Shown: piece by piece, positions 6,910 through 12,743 of the stretch | Position numbering within the stretch: the stretch's first letter is position 1 | Layout: every line of letters begins with the position of its first letter | Source of the DNA: Thermococcus sp. | GTDB lineage: Archaea > Methanobacteriota_B > Thermococci > Thermococcales > Thermococcaceae | DNA length: 12,923 nt | Direction of reading: 5' to 3' | NCBI GenBank assembly: GCA_027065835.1 | Contig: JAMONK010000089.1 | Span: 1-12,923 of the forward strand | Notes under the pieces: generated by a model | Database searches by the model: none | What the model was told of the DNA's origin: nothing | The model's input: only the letters and a program-made list of their open reading frames with translations | Position numbers and translations under genes: made by a program

Positions 6910-7391
6910 GTTGCACCACCTACCCTCAGCAGTCTTAGGAACTCATCAATCAGTATGCGAAGGCTTATCTCCCCGACGAGGATATCGCCTTCAACGACGG
7001 CCAGAACCTGGCTTCTGTATCTGCGCATCTTTATCAGGGCATCTAGAACCGTTGCGGTGTCCTCTATCGCAAGAACCTCCCTCTCTGCAACGTCCCCCGC
7101 TTTTTCGGCACCGCCGAGGAGGGAACGCAGCGTCCTGCTGGTCATACCGAGTTTGAACTTATGGGCGTCGGGGGGCAGAAATATGTCCATGACGTCCAGG
7201 TAGTGGATTACCCCCACCAGCTCCATGCTCCTCTTGTCCTTAACCACCCATACGTGGTGTCTGGTTCTGAGGATCTTGAGCACGCTCATGATGTCCGTGT
7301 CCTCCGTGACAACGGGCATGCTCTCCGGCTTTGGCATTATGCTGGCGAGCTTAAGCGAGTGAAACTTCCCAAGGGCAGACTCAAGTTCCAT
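6867..7391 (-). CDS. Two-CBS-domain protein, probable regulator of the adjacent antiporter
   Basis: A 174-residue soluble protein made of a tandem CBS pair: CBS1 about residues 15-72 (ASIMP...VGVIHYLDVMDIF) and CBS2 about 95-152 (VLAIEDTATVLDALI...LVGEISLRILIDEF). CBS pairs bind AMP, ADP, ATP or related ligands and switch partner enzymes or transporters. The 43-nt overlap with the antiporter gene points to that antiporter as its partner; this is inference. ATG 7391 is preferred to GTG 7400 because GGTGGT lies just before it and the TATA box at 7423-7430 predicts transcription from about 7401, giving a leader of roughly 10 nt. There are no cysteines and no membrane segments. The C-terminal 20 residues (GGATWKSLGSSSQSELP) look unstructured. 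Confidence 0.85.
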   Translation of the reverse strand: MELESALGKFHSLKLASIMPKPESMPVVTEDTDIMSVLKILRTRHHVWVVKDKRSMELVGVIHYLDVMDIFLPPDAHKFKLGMTSRTLRSLLGGAEKAGDVAEREVLAIEDTATVLDALIKMRRYRSQVLAVVEGDILVGEISLRILIDEFLRLLRVGGATWKSLGSSSQSELP

Positions 7392-7422
7392 GGTTACCAC
7401 CCTTTGCTATTTTCTTGTTGGG

Positions 7423-7430
7423 TATTTAAG
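7423..7430 (-). promoter_or_regulatory. TATA-like box for the CBS-antiporter operon
   Basis: The minus strand reads CTTAAATA. Its centre is about 36 bp before ATG 7391, predicting a leader of about 10 nt made up mainly of the GGTGGT ribosome binding site. One arm of an inverted repeat (7427-7434 / 7460-7467) overlaps this box. Confidence 0.55.
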
Positions 7431-7467
7431 AGTTAGCGGTTTTTTTAGAACATCGAAGGAACTCTTA
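7427..7467. repeat. 8-bp inverted repeat in the divergent antiporter promoter region
   Basis: TAAGAGTT (7427-7434) and AACTCTTA (7460-7467) are exact reverse complements with a 25-nt spacer, about three helical turns centre to centre. The left arm covers the TATA box of the CBS-antiporter operon; the right arm lies between the two divergent promoters. It could be a regulator binding site, but a pair this short may arise by chance in A/T-rich sequence. Confidence 0.3.
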
Positions 7468-7510
7468 TACCATTGTACCACTTTGGCAGATTTTTGACAA
7501 GCCCCCAAGG

Positions 7511-7518
7511 TTTAAATA
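7511..7518 (+). promoter_or_regulatory. TATA-like box for the NhaP antiporter gene
   Basis: TTTAAATA lies about 54 bp before ATG 7569, predicting a transcript start near 7540 and a leader close to 30 nt. The leader holds two purine-rich ribosome-binding-like motifs, AGGAGGG and GGGAGGGAG; the second is correctly spaced for the ATG. Confidence 0.55.
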
Positions 7519-7568
7519 CTGTTTTTTGATTTTCACAGGTATAGGAGGGATCAACGGGAGGGAGTTCA

Positions 7569-8900
7569 ATGACACCCATAGAGACCCTGACCAGGATACT
7601 CGTCGCGGTGGTTGGCATCGGTATATCCTCAATGCTTATTGGTAGGAAGTTCAAAATCTCCTACGTGCCCCTCTTCATCGTGTTCGGGATAATATTCGGG
7701 CCGGTGGCCCTTATAATCCCAAGAGAAACGGCCCACGAGCTCTTTGACTATGTAAGGGTTTTTGGTCTTGTGATGATACTCTTCACCGAGGGCCATAACC
7801 TGAGTATAAAGCTCCTGAAAAGGAATTTCTCGACCATAATCACCTTGGATACCCTGGGGCTTGTACTGACCGCTCTCCTCTCTGCTTGGTTTTTCTCCTG
7901 GGTATTTCATGCCCCGTTCCTTGTGGGATTCCTCTTCGGCGCCATAATAAGCGCTACGGACCCGGCGACCCTGATCCCCCTCTTCAGACAGCACAGGGTA
8001 AGACAGGACATTGAAACGACGATAGTAACGGAGTCCATCTTCAACGATCCCCTCGGCATCGTTCTTACTGCCGTGGCGATTTCAATGATAGTGCCGGAGG
8101 CCAGTGGCGGCCTTTTTGCGGCCCTGAGCTCCCATGTCGGTGTTTACGGTGGGGCCGTTGTGTACTTCTTCTACGAGGTTCTGCTCTCGGTGCTGGTCGG
8201 GGTTGTTATCGGACTGTTTGGATACTGGTTCATAAAAAGGGCGGAGATTTTTGAGTTTCCGGAGATAGAGCTATTCTCGCTCCTTCTGGCGTTCACGAGT
8301 TTCTTTTTGGGGGAGCAGCTTCAGGCTTCTGGTTATCTCGCGGCGACGGTGGCCGGGATAGTCCTCGGGAACTACAAACTGATCGGGCATTGGAGGCGGA
8401 TAGACATCATGGACGAGGTTTTGACAGCCATTGAACGGGAGGTTGAATTCAACGAGAGCCTCGCGGCCATAGCGACGGTTTTCATATTCATCCTCCTCGG
8501 GGCGAGCCTCAACCTCTCCCTCTTCGGTAAGAACCTGGTCGGTGGCATTCTGGTGGCGTTTTTCATAATGGTCGTGGCCCGTCCGCTGGCGGCGGTGTTC
8601 CTGTTGAAATGGTGGAGTCCGAAGGAGTACCTCTTCATATCACTTGAGGGTCCGAGGGGGATAGTCCCCTCGGCCCTTGCCGCACTGCCCCTCTCCCTTG
8701 CCACCAGATACCCCAACGCAACATTGACCGTGTACTGGGGTGATGTGATACTGGCCGTTACCGTTCTGACGGTGCTGGTATCCGTGATAACGGAGACGCT
8801 CTGGCTTCCTTTACTCCGTTCGAAGCTCCTCAAGGGCGAAACGCTGGAGGACAGGATACGGAGGTACGAGAAGGTGAAGGACAACATAAAAACCTCTTGA
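7569..8900 (+). CDS. nhaP: CPA1-family Na+/H+ antiporter, NhaP type
   Basis: A 443-residue membrane antiporter of the NhaP/NHE branch, which exchanges cytoplasmic Na+ for H+. Diagnostic motifs are SATDPATL (128-135, Asp131), TESIFNDPLGI (154-164, with the Asn159-Asp160 pair and Glu155), an Arg in VARPL (336-340) and GPRGIVPSALA (361-371). The ND pair marks electroneutral 1:1 exchangers, unlike the DD pair of the CPA2 antiporter next door. The layout closely resembles the structurally characterised Pyrococcus abyssi NhaP. About 13 hydrophobic segments are followed by a short charged tail (421-443). ATG 7569 has GGGAGGGAG just upstream. The gene is transcribed alone, divergent from the CBS-antiporter operon and convergent with the agmatinase gene, 30 nt apart. 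Confidence 0.94.
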   Translation: MTPIETLTRILVAVVGIGISSMLIGRKFKISYVPLFIVFGIIFGPVALIIPRETAHELFDYVRVFGLVMILFTEGHNLSIKLLKRNFSTIITLDTLGLVLTALLSAWFFSWVFHAPFLVGFLFGAIISATDPATLIPLFRQHRVRQDIETTIVTESIFNDPLGIVLTAVAISMIVPEASGGLFAALSSHVGVYGGAVVYFFYEVLLSVLVGVVIGLFGYWFIKRAEIFEFPEIELFSLLLAFTSFFLGEQLQASGYLAATVAGIVLGNYKLIGHWRRIDIMDEVLTAIEREVEFNESLAAIATVFIFILLGASLNLSLFGKNLVGGILVAFFIMVVARPLAAVFLLKWWSPKEYLFISLEGPRGIVPSALAALPLSLATRYPNATLTVYWGDVILAVTVLTVLVSVITETLWLPLLRSKLLKGETLEDRIRRYEKVKDNIKTS

Positions 8901-8909
8901 GTACCGGCT

Positions 8910-8930
8910 CCCCCTTTAATTTTGAGGGGG
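8910..8930. terminator. CCCCCT/AGGGGG inverted repeat at a convergent gene junction
   Basis: CCCCCT (8910-8915) pairs with AGGGGG (8925-8930) across a 9-nt A/T-rich loop, exactly filling most of the 30-bp space between the stop codons of nhaP and the agmatinase gene. It could serve both strands. No T-run follows on the plus strand, so its role in termination is uncertain. The G-run is followed by a further C-run (8934-8939), allowing an alternative pairing across the agmatinase stop codon. Confidence 0.4.
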
Positions 8931-9794
8931 TCACCCCCCTCTTCCCATCACCCCTATAAAATAGAAGAGCAATTTCGCGGCTGTTAGCGCAGTGGGATCC
9001 CCCAGCTCAGTCCCACCCACCTCCATTATATCGAAACCTGCTATACGCTTGCTGTTTGCGAGCCATTCTATTGCGCCCACAACGTCCCAGAAGCCCAGTC
9101 CACCGGCCTCGGGTGTTCCGGTGCTCGGAACCATTGAGACATCGAAGGCGTCTATGTCTATGGAGAGGTATATGGGTTCTGGGAGGGCCTCCACGAGCTC
9201 TATGAAGGCATCCAGGCTGTAATCTCTCGCGTGAACCCATTTTATTCCATTGTCCTCCGCGTACTGGACCTCCTCTCTGGTGCCGCTTCTGATTCCGAAC
9301 ATCGCCTCCCTGATGCCAAGCTCGCTTATTCTCCTTGCCACACAGGCGTGGTTGTAGTGGTTATCCTCGTAATGGTCGCGCAGGTCCAGATGGGCATCGA
9401 AGACAACGTAGCTTGCGGGCTTGAGCGCTTCAACTGCACCGAGGGTCTGGGAGTGCTCTCCCCCCAGGAGCACAGGGAGTGCGTTAGGGTTGCTCTTTAG
9501 GACGTCTTCGACGGTCTCTCTAACCCTATCCGCCGTCCTTCTGGGGTCGCCGGCCACGACCGCCACGTCCCCAATGTCGGCGAGTGGCAGGTCCGCAACA
9601 TCTATATCATAATCTAGAATATAGCTCTCGAGGTTCAGCGTTGCCTGCCGTATCAGTGTTGGCCCGAACCGTGCCCCCGCCTTGTACGATGTGGTGCCGT
9701 CAAAGGGAACCCCAATGAGCACGAACCTTGCGTTTTCCGGTTCCGTTAGGGGAAACTCCAGTTTGAGCGTCTCGTAAGTGTACAAGAAGTCCAT
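8931..9794 (-). CDS. speB: Agmatinase / N1-aminopropylagmatine ureohydrolase (arginase family)
   Basis: A 287-residue manganese ureohydrolase. All ligand motifs are present: GGEHS (111-115, His114), FDAHLDLRD (132-140, Asp133, His135, Asp137) and SIDIDAFD (211-218, Asp213, Asp215). Arginase-family enzymes release urea from a guanidino group. In Thermococcus kodakarensis the corresponding enzyme works mainly on N1-aminopropylagmatine and yields spermidine directly, so that is the likely reaction here; plain agmatine to putrescine is the alternative. A specialised role near aIF5A is also possible. ATG 9794 follows GGGGGTGAGATC, and a TATA box at 9827-9834 predicts a leader of about 11 nt. It has its own promoter, 55 bp after the USP gene. 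Confidence 0.92.
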   Translation of the reverse strand: MDFLYTYETLKLEFPLTEPENARFVLIGVPFDGTTSYKAGARFGPTLIRQATLNLESYILDYDIDVADLPLADIGDVAVVAGDPRRTADRVRETVEDVLKSNPNALPVLLGGEHSQTLGAVEALKPASYVVFDAHLDLRDHYEDNHYNHACVARRISELGIREAMFGIRSGTREEVQYAEDNGIKWVHARDYSLDAFIELVEALPEPIYLSIDIDAFDVSMVPSTGTPEAGGLGFWDVVGAIEWLANSKRIAGFDIMEVGGTELGDPTALTAAKLLFYFIGVMGRGG

Positions 9795-9826
9795 GATCTC
9801 ACCCCCAGAGTGGCTGAGGTGCAGGG

Positions 9827-9834
9827 TTTTAAAG
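9827..9834 (-). promoter_or_regulatory. TATA-like box for the agmatinase gene
   Basis: The minus strand reads CTTTAAAA, centred about 37 bp before ATG 9794. The predicted start near 9805 leaves a leader consisting almost wholly of the ribosome binding site GGGGGTGA. Confidence 0.55.
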
Positions 9835-9849
9835 TTTAAGGGTGGGGCC

Positions 9850-10299
9850 TCACTTCACTATCATGACCGGGGGCTCAATGCTCCCAACAACGTCCTCAAG
9901 CAGGGAACCTATCCTAGTCTTCCCGCTCTTTCCGTACGCCCCCATTACAACCAGTGAGTACTTTCCGCTGTTCGCCTCTTCGAGTATCTTGTCTTTGGCT
10001 GACCCCTCGATTATCTTGAAGGAGCAGTTCACCCCCTCCCTGTGTCCCAGTTCCAGGAGGGCGGTTATGACCTCTTTTATGCTCCTCTTGGTGTCCCTCC
10101 ATGCCGTTTCCTCAAAGCGCTGTATGTCATCAATGCTTTCACTTCTTATGCTCAGATGAAACGCTATTGCACGGACCTCTTTTCTGTCCAGAACCGAGAA
10201 CAGAATCACTTTGGCGTTCTTTCTTTTGGCCACTGAAAAGGCGTGAAGGGCCGCCTTTTGACTCCATTTTGAACCATCAACGAGGACCAGTATCTTCAC
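9850..10299 (-). CDS. Universal stress protein (UspA family), ATP-binding type
   Basis: A 149-residue single-domain USP. It begins MKILVLVDGSKWSQKAALHA, with the Asp that contacts adenine in family members, and ends with MGAYGKSGKTRIGSLLEDVV and PPVMIVK. The nucleotide loop is G-2x-G-7x-G-S (120-132); ATP-binding USPs such as MJ0577 usually have nine residues in the second gap, so the loop is two short. The start is taken as GTG 10299 because GAGGTGA lies 5 nt upstream; the longer TTG reading from 10320 would include that site and overlap the permease gene. The ribosome binding site overlaps the permease stop codon (10-nt gap), indicating translational coupling. It is last in the USP-permease-USP operon and probably modulates the permease (inference). 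Confidence 0.87.
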   Translation of the reverse strand: MKILVLVDGSKWSQKAALHAFSVAKRKNAKVILFSVLDRKEVRAIAFHLSIRSESIDDIQRFEETAWRDTKRSIKEVITALLELGHREGVNCSFKIIEGSAKDKILEEANSGKYSLVVMGAYGKSGKTRIGSLLEDVVGSIEPPVMIVK

Positions 10300-10309
10300 C
10301 TCTATCACC

Positions 10310-11593
10310 TCAGAGACCAACGTACCTCAGCCATATAAGGGCACTTCCCAGGCCAACGGTGGCCACCATTATAACCATGCCCACCTTCAGGAAGTCCCCA
10401 AAGGTTATCCTTATACCCTCCCTGTACGCCATACCAACCACAACCACGTTGGCACTTGCACCTATAGCCGTTCCGTTTCCGCCCAGACATGCCCCCAGGG
10501 AGAGTGCCCACCACAGGGGGTAGGTGCTCATGCTGTTCCCCATGGCCTTGATAAGGGGTATCATGGTGGCGGTGAAGGGTATGTTGTCAACTATAGCGCT
10601 GGAGAACGCGGAGAACCATGAGATTAGGAGGACCGCCTGTCCCTCCGTGTGTACGTACCCCAGCATCCAGTCCGCCAGCTGGTCTATTGCCCCGGTCTCG
10701 ACGAGTGAGCCCACTATTATGAACAGTCCCCCGAAGAAGAACAGGGTGGCCCATTCAACCTTCTCCAGGGCGTACTCTGGCGATGCCCCACTCCACAGCA
10801 GAAGTATGGATGCCCCTGTCAGCGCTATCACCGCAGGCTGGAGCCCCAACCTGTCGTGGAAGAAGAACGCCACTATTATGGCCGCTATCATGACAACCGA
10901 TTTCCTGAAAAGCACCCTATCTTTGATAGCGTCCTCTTCGTTGAGGGACATGATGCTGCGCGTTATCGCCTCCGATCTGTTGCTGTGGGCGTTCATAGCG
11001 CTTCTATAGGCCAGGTAGATTATCCCCACCGTCACGAAGAGGTCGAGGAACGCTATGGGTGCCATGTTGGTGATAAAATCGTTGAAACTCAGCCCGGCGG
11101 CCGACCCTATCATGATGTTTGGTGGGTCTCCGATGAGCGTCGCGGTTCCACCGATGTTCGAGGCGAAGACCTCCGCGAGCAGGAACGGAACCGGATTGAC
11201 GTCCATCTGCCGGGTTATGTAGATTAACATTGGGGTCAGAAGGAGGACGGTGGTAACGTTGTCCAAAAATGCACTCACCAGCGCTGTGATAACGGAGAAC
11301 AGTAGGAGAACTTTCATGGGGTCTCCCTTTGAGAGTTTTGCGGTCTTGATCGCGATGTACTCGAAGAGCCCGCTGTCCCTTGCTATGTTGACCACGGTCA
11401 TCATGCCCGCCAGCAGGAGTATCGTGCCCAGATCCAGGTACTTTGGGATCTTATCCCACGGCACGATGTTTAGGACCATGATCACCGAAGCGCCCACCAT
11501 GGCCGCAACGGTCCTGTGGATCTTCTCGCTCATAATCAGGGCGTAAACCCCACTGAACACCGAAAGGGCGATGATCTCTCCCGTTGATATCAT
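10310..11593 (-). CDS. ArsB/NhaD-type ion transporter (IT superfamily permease)
   Basis: A 427-residue membrane protein with an internal two-fold repeat typical of the ArsB/NhaD/SLC13 group. The first half has FLDNVTTVLLLTP (109-121) and NIGGTATLIGDPPN (146-159); the second has IVDNIPFTATMIP (334-346) and LGGNGTAIGASANV (370-383). These paired hairpin and substrate loops form the transport site in the superfamily. Members move arsenite, Na+/H+ or small anions such as dicarboxylates, and sequence by eye does not settle which. A hydrophilic loop (about 198-230) separates the halves. ATG 11593 is chosen; the longer reading to 11656 enters the upstream USP gene and adds a non-membrane leader with two cysteines. 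The ribosome site is weak (GGGGG). It lies 13 nt after the first USP gene and 10 nt before the second. Confidence 0.88.
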   Translation of the reverse strand: MISTGEIIALSVFSGVYALIMSEKIHRTVAAMVGASVIMVLNIVPWDKIPKYLDLGTILLLAGMMTVVNIARDSGLFEYIAIKTAKLSKGDPMKVLLLFSVITALVSAFLDNVTTVLLLTPMLIYITRQMDVNPVPFLLAEVFASNIGGTATLIGDPPNIMIGSAAGLSFNDFITNMAPIAFLDLFVTVGIIYLAYRSAMNAHSNRSEAITRSIMSLNEEDAIKDRVLFRKSVVMIAAIIVAFFFHDRLGLQPAVIALTGASILLLWSGASPEYALEKVEWATLFFFGGLFIIVGSLVETGAIDQLADWMLGYVHTEGQAVLLISWFSAFSSAIVDNIPFTATMIPLIKAMGNSMSTYPLWWALSLGACLGGNGTAIGASANVVVVGMAYREGIRITFGDFLKVGMVIMVATVGLGSALIWLRYVGL

Positions 11594-11606
11594 GACTGGG
11601 CCCCCA

Positions 11607-12152
11607 TCAATACAACACCACAGGTCTCCCGACGTACTGGACGATTCTAAAGACAACGGGGCTCACTGTGTGGGTCCTTGTCGTTTCAGAGCCGTAGTGC
11701 TTGGATATTATGAGCATATCGTACTCACCGGCGATGCTCTCAACGTACTCGCTTTTGTCCCCGAACACGGTGTCTTCCGCCCAGGCAATACCGAGTTCTC
11801 GGATCCTGTCCCTCATTCTGGAGAGTATCTCACTGGCCCTGCGTTCTTCTTTCTCCCTGAACTTCTTGGCGTCCTCTTCCCCGAGCGTGTCCCTTATCAA
11901 CCGGCACACGTTCTCGTCTATCATGTACACCAGCTGAAGCCGTGCGTTGGGGTACGCGGAGATCGTCTCGTAAACTTCGTCCGGGACGGTGGTGGTGTAC
12001 CTGTCCAGCGGGATCAGTATCGACTTGATGTCGGGAATCACCATCTCCTCTTCGGTCAGGAAGAACTCCTCGTACGCCTTCAGTATCTCCTCGTACCTGC
12101 TGCCCGCGATATTCTGGAATTTACGCGTTATCAGGTCCGTGAATTTGACCAT
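11607..12152 (-). CDS. USP-fold protein with N-terminal extension and degenerate nucleotide loop
   Basis: A 181-residue protein. Residues 1-40 form a charged helical extension; residues 41-181 have the USP order: a first strand SILIPLDRYTT, a strand RLQLVYMID, a long charged helix (94-121), then EYDMLIISKHYGS and a final strand RPVVLY. The expected G-2x-G-9x-G-S/T loop is missing: the region after DMLIIS reads KHYGSETTRTHTVSP (151-165), so ATP binding is doubtful. It is thus distinct from the second USP in the same operon. ATG 12152 follows GGGGAGTGCT, and a TATA box at 12185-12192 predicts a leader of about 10 nt. It leads the operon, 13 nt before the permease. A role as a regulatory partner of the permease is inferred from position only. 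Confidence 0.82.
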   Translation of the reverse strand: MVKFTDLITRKFQNIAGSRYEEILKAYEEFFLTEEEMVIPDIKSILIPLDRYTTTVPDEVYETISAYPNARLQLVYMIDENVCRLIRDTLGEEDAKKFREKEERRASEILSRMRDRIRELGIAWAEDTVFGDKSEYVESIAGEYDMLIISKHYGSETTRTHTVSPVVFRIVQYVGRPVVLY

Positions 12153-12184
12153 AGCACTCCCCGCCCAGATAATGCCCAGAAGAG

Positions 12185-12192
12185 CTTAAATA
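12185..12192 (-). promoter_or_regulatory. TATA-like box for the USP-permease-USP operon
   Basis: The minus strand reads TATTTAAG, about 36 bp before ATG 12152, predicting transcription from about 12162 and a leader holding GGGGAG. Confidence 0.55.
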
Positions 12193-12197
12193 CGTTA

Positions 12198-12226
12198 TGT
12201 CCAATGCATGGAGGGACACATGTGTC
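12198..12226. promoter_or_regulatory. Candidate operator: perfect 12-bp palindrome plus TGTCC/GGACA repeat
   Basis: GACACATGTGTC (12215-12226) is a perfect palindrome centred about 32 bp upstream of the operon's TATA box. Overlapping it, TGTCC (12198-12202) and GGACA (12214-12218) form a second inverted pair around ATGCAT. The location, just upstream of a stress-related promoter and downstream of the aIF5A stop, suits a transcription-factor site. No known regulator is assigned. Confidence 0.4.
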
Positions 12227-12237
12227 AACCGATGGGC

Positions 12238-12251
12238 TAAAAGGAAAAGGG
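12238..12251 (-). terminator. T-rich terminator after aIF5A
   Basis: Directly after the aIF5A stop codon the minus strand reads CCCTTTTCCTTTTAG. Runs of T at the 3' end are the usual archaeal termination signal. A short GGGAGTGAGTTCCC stem can be drawn just before it. Confidence 0.5.
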
Positions 12252-12254
12252 AAC

Positions 12255-12665
12255 TCACTCCCCCTTAAGCTTCATGATCTTTATTCTTCCCAGGGTCTCC
12301 CAGTACTCGACGTTTATGCCTTCCCTGAGCTGATCCTTGATTGAGCTGTCAACACCGCTATCGCGGGGCACGTCGTAGAGCTCGTAGGTTTCCATATCCA
12401 TTAACTGGACGGTATCGGGGGTGAGGGCTATTACCTGGGCGGTTCTTTTGTCTATTATCGGAACCTCAACCTCGGTGCTGGTCGGCTTGACCATGCTCCT
12501 TACCTTCCCGTCGAATATCCCCACGGCTTCAATCCTGGCTTTAGCTGAACCGTGTTTGCCCGGTGAGGAAACGGTTATGTTGCCTATCCTGCACGGTTCC
12601 CCGTCTATAAGGATGTACCTTCCAGGCTTGAGCTTGCTCACCTGAACCTTGGTCTTGTCTCCCAT
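12255..12665 (-). CDS. eif5A: Translation factor aIF5A (hypusine-containing)
   Basis: A 136-residue archaeal IF5A, which binds the ribosome and helps it through difficult peptide bonds such as proline runs. The N-terminal SH3-like domain carries the hypusine loop [10 protein letters not shown], with the modified lysine at position 37; the C-terminal OB-fold domain spans about 72-136. Lys37 is converted to deoxyhypusine with spermidine as donor, which links it to the ureohydrolase gene about 2.5 kb away on the same strand. ATG 12665 follows GGAGGTCTGAGAA, a strong ribosome binding site. A TATA-like stretch at 12711-12719 predicts a leader of about 22 nt. Length and motifs are normal for the family. 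It is followed by a T-rich terminator and then the separate USP operon. Confidence 0.97.
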   Translation of the reverse strand: MGDKTKVQVSKLKPGRYILIDGEPCRIGNITVSSPGKHGSAKARIEAVGIFDGKVRSMVKPTSTEVEVPIIDKRTAQVIALTPDTVQLMDMETYELYDVPRDSGVDSSIKDQLREGINVEYWETLGRIKIMKLKGE

Positions 12666-12710
12666 TTCTCAGACCTCCGTAAGCGTTCTAAATGGGTTTG
12701 GGAAGGGACT

Positions 12711-12719
12711 TTAAAAAAT
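12711..12719 (-). promoter_or_regulatory. TATA-like box for the aIF5A gene
   Basis: The minus strand reads ATTTTTTAAAG here, about 50 bp before ATG 12665, giving a predicted start near 12688. The neighbouring T-run may also terminate the upstream gene, whose stop codon is at 12744-12746. Confidence 0.5.
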
Positions 12720-12743
12720 TTTTGAAAGTACCTGGGGCTTCCG

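Noticed and set aside
7445..7654. Minus-strand open frame of 69 codons across the nhaP promoter
   Set aside because: It overlaps the nhaP start and its promoter elements and has no ribosome site; its sequence resembles nothing known to me.
9904..9942. GKSGKT in the downstream USP as a Walker A P-loop
   Set aside because: It does not fit GxxxxGK[ST] in a P-loop NTPase context; the position and flanking strands are those of the USP nucleotide loop.
11571..12344. Plus-strand open frame (257 codons) opposite the upstream USP and aIF5A
   Set aside because: It runs through two opposing genes, a promoter and a terminator, and shows no protein family pattern.
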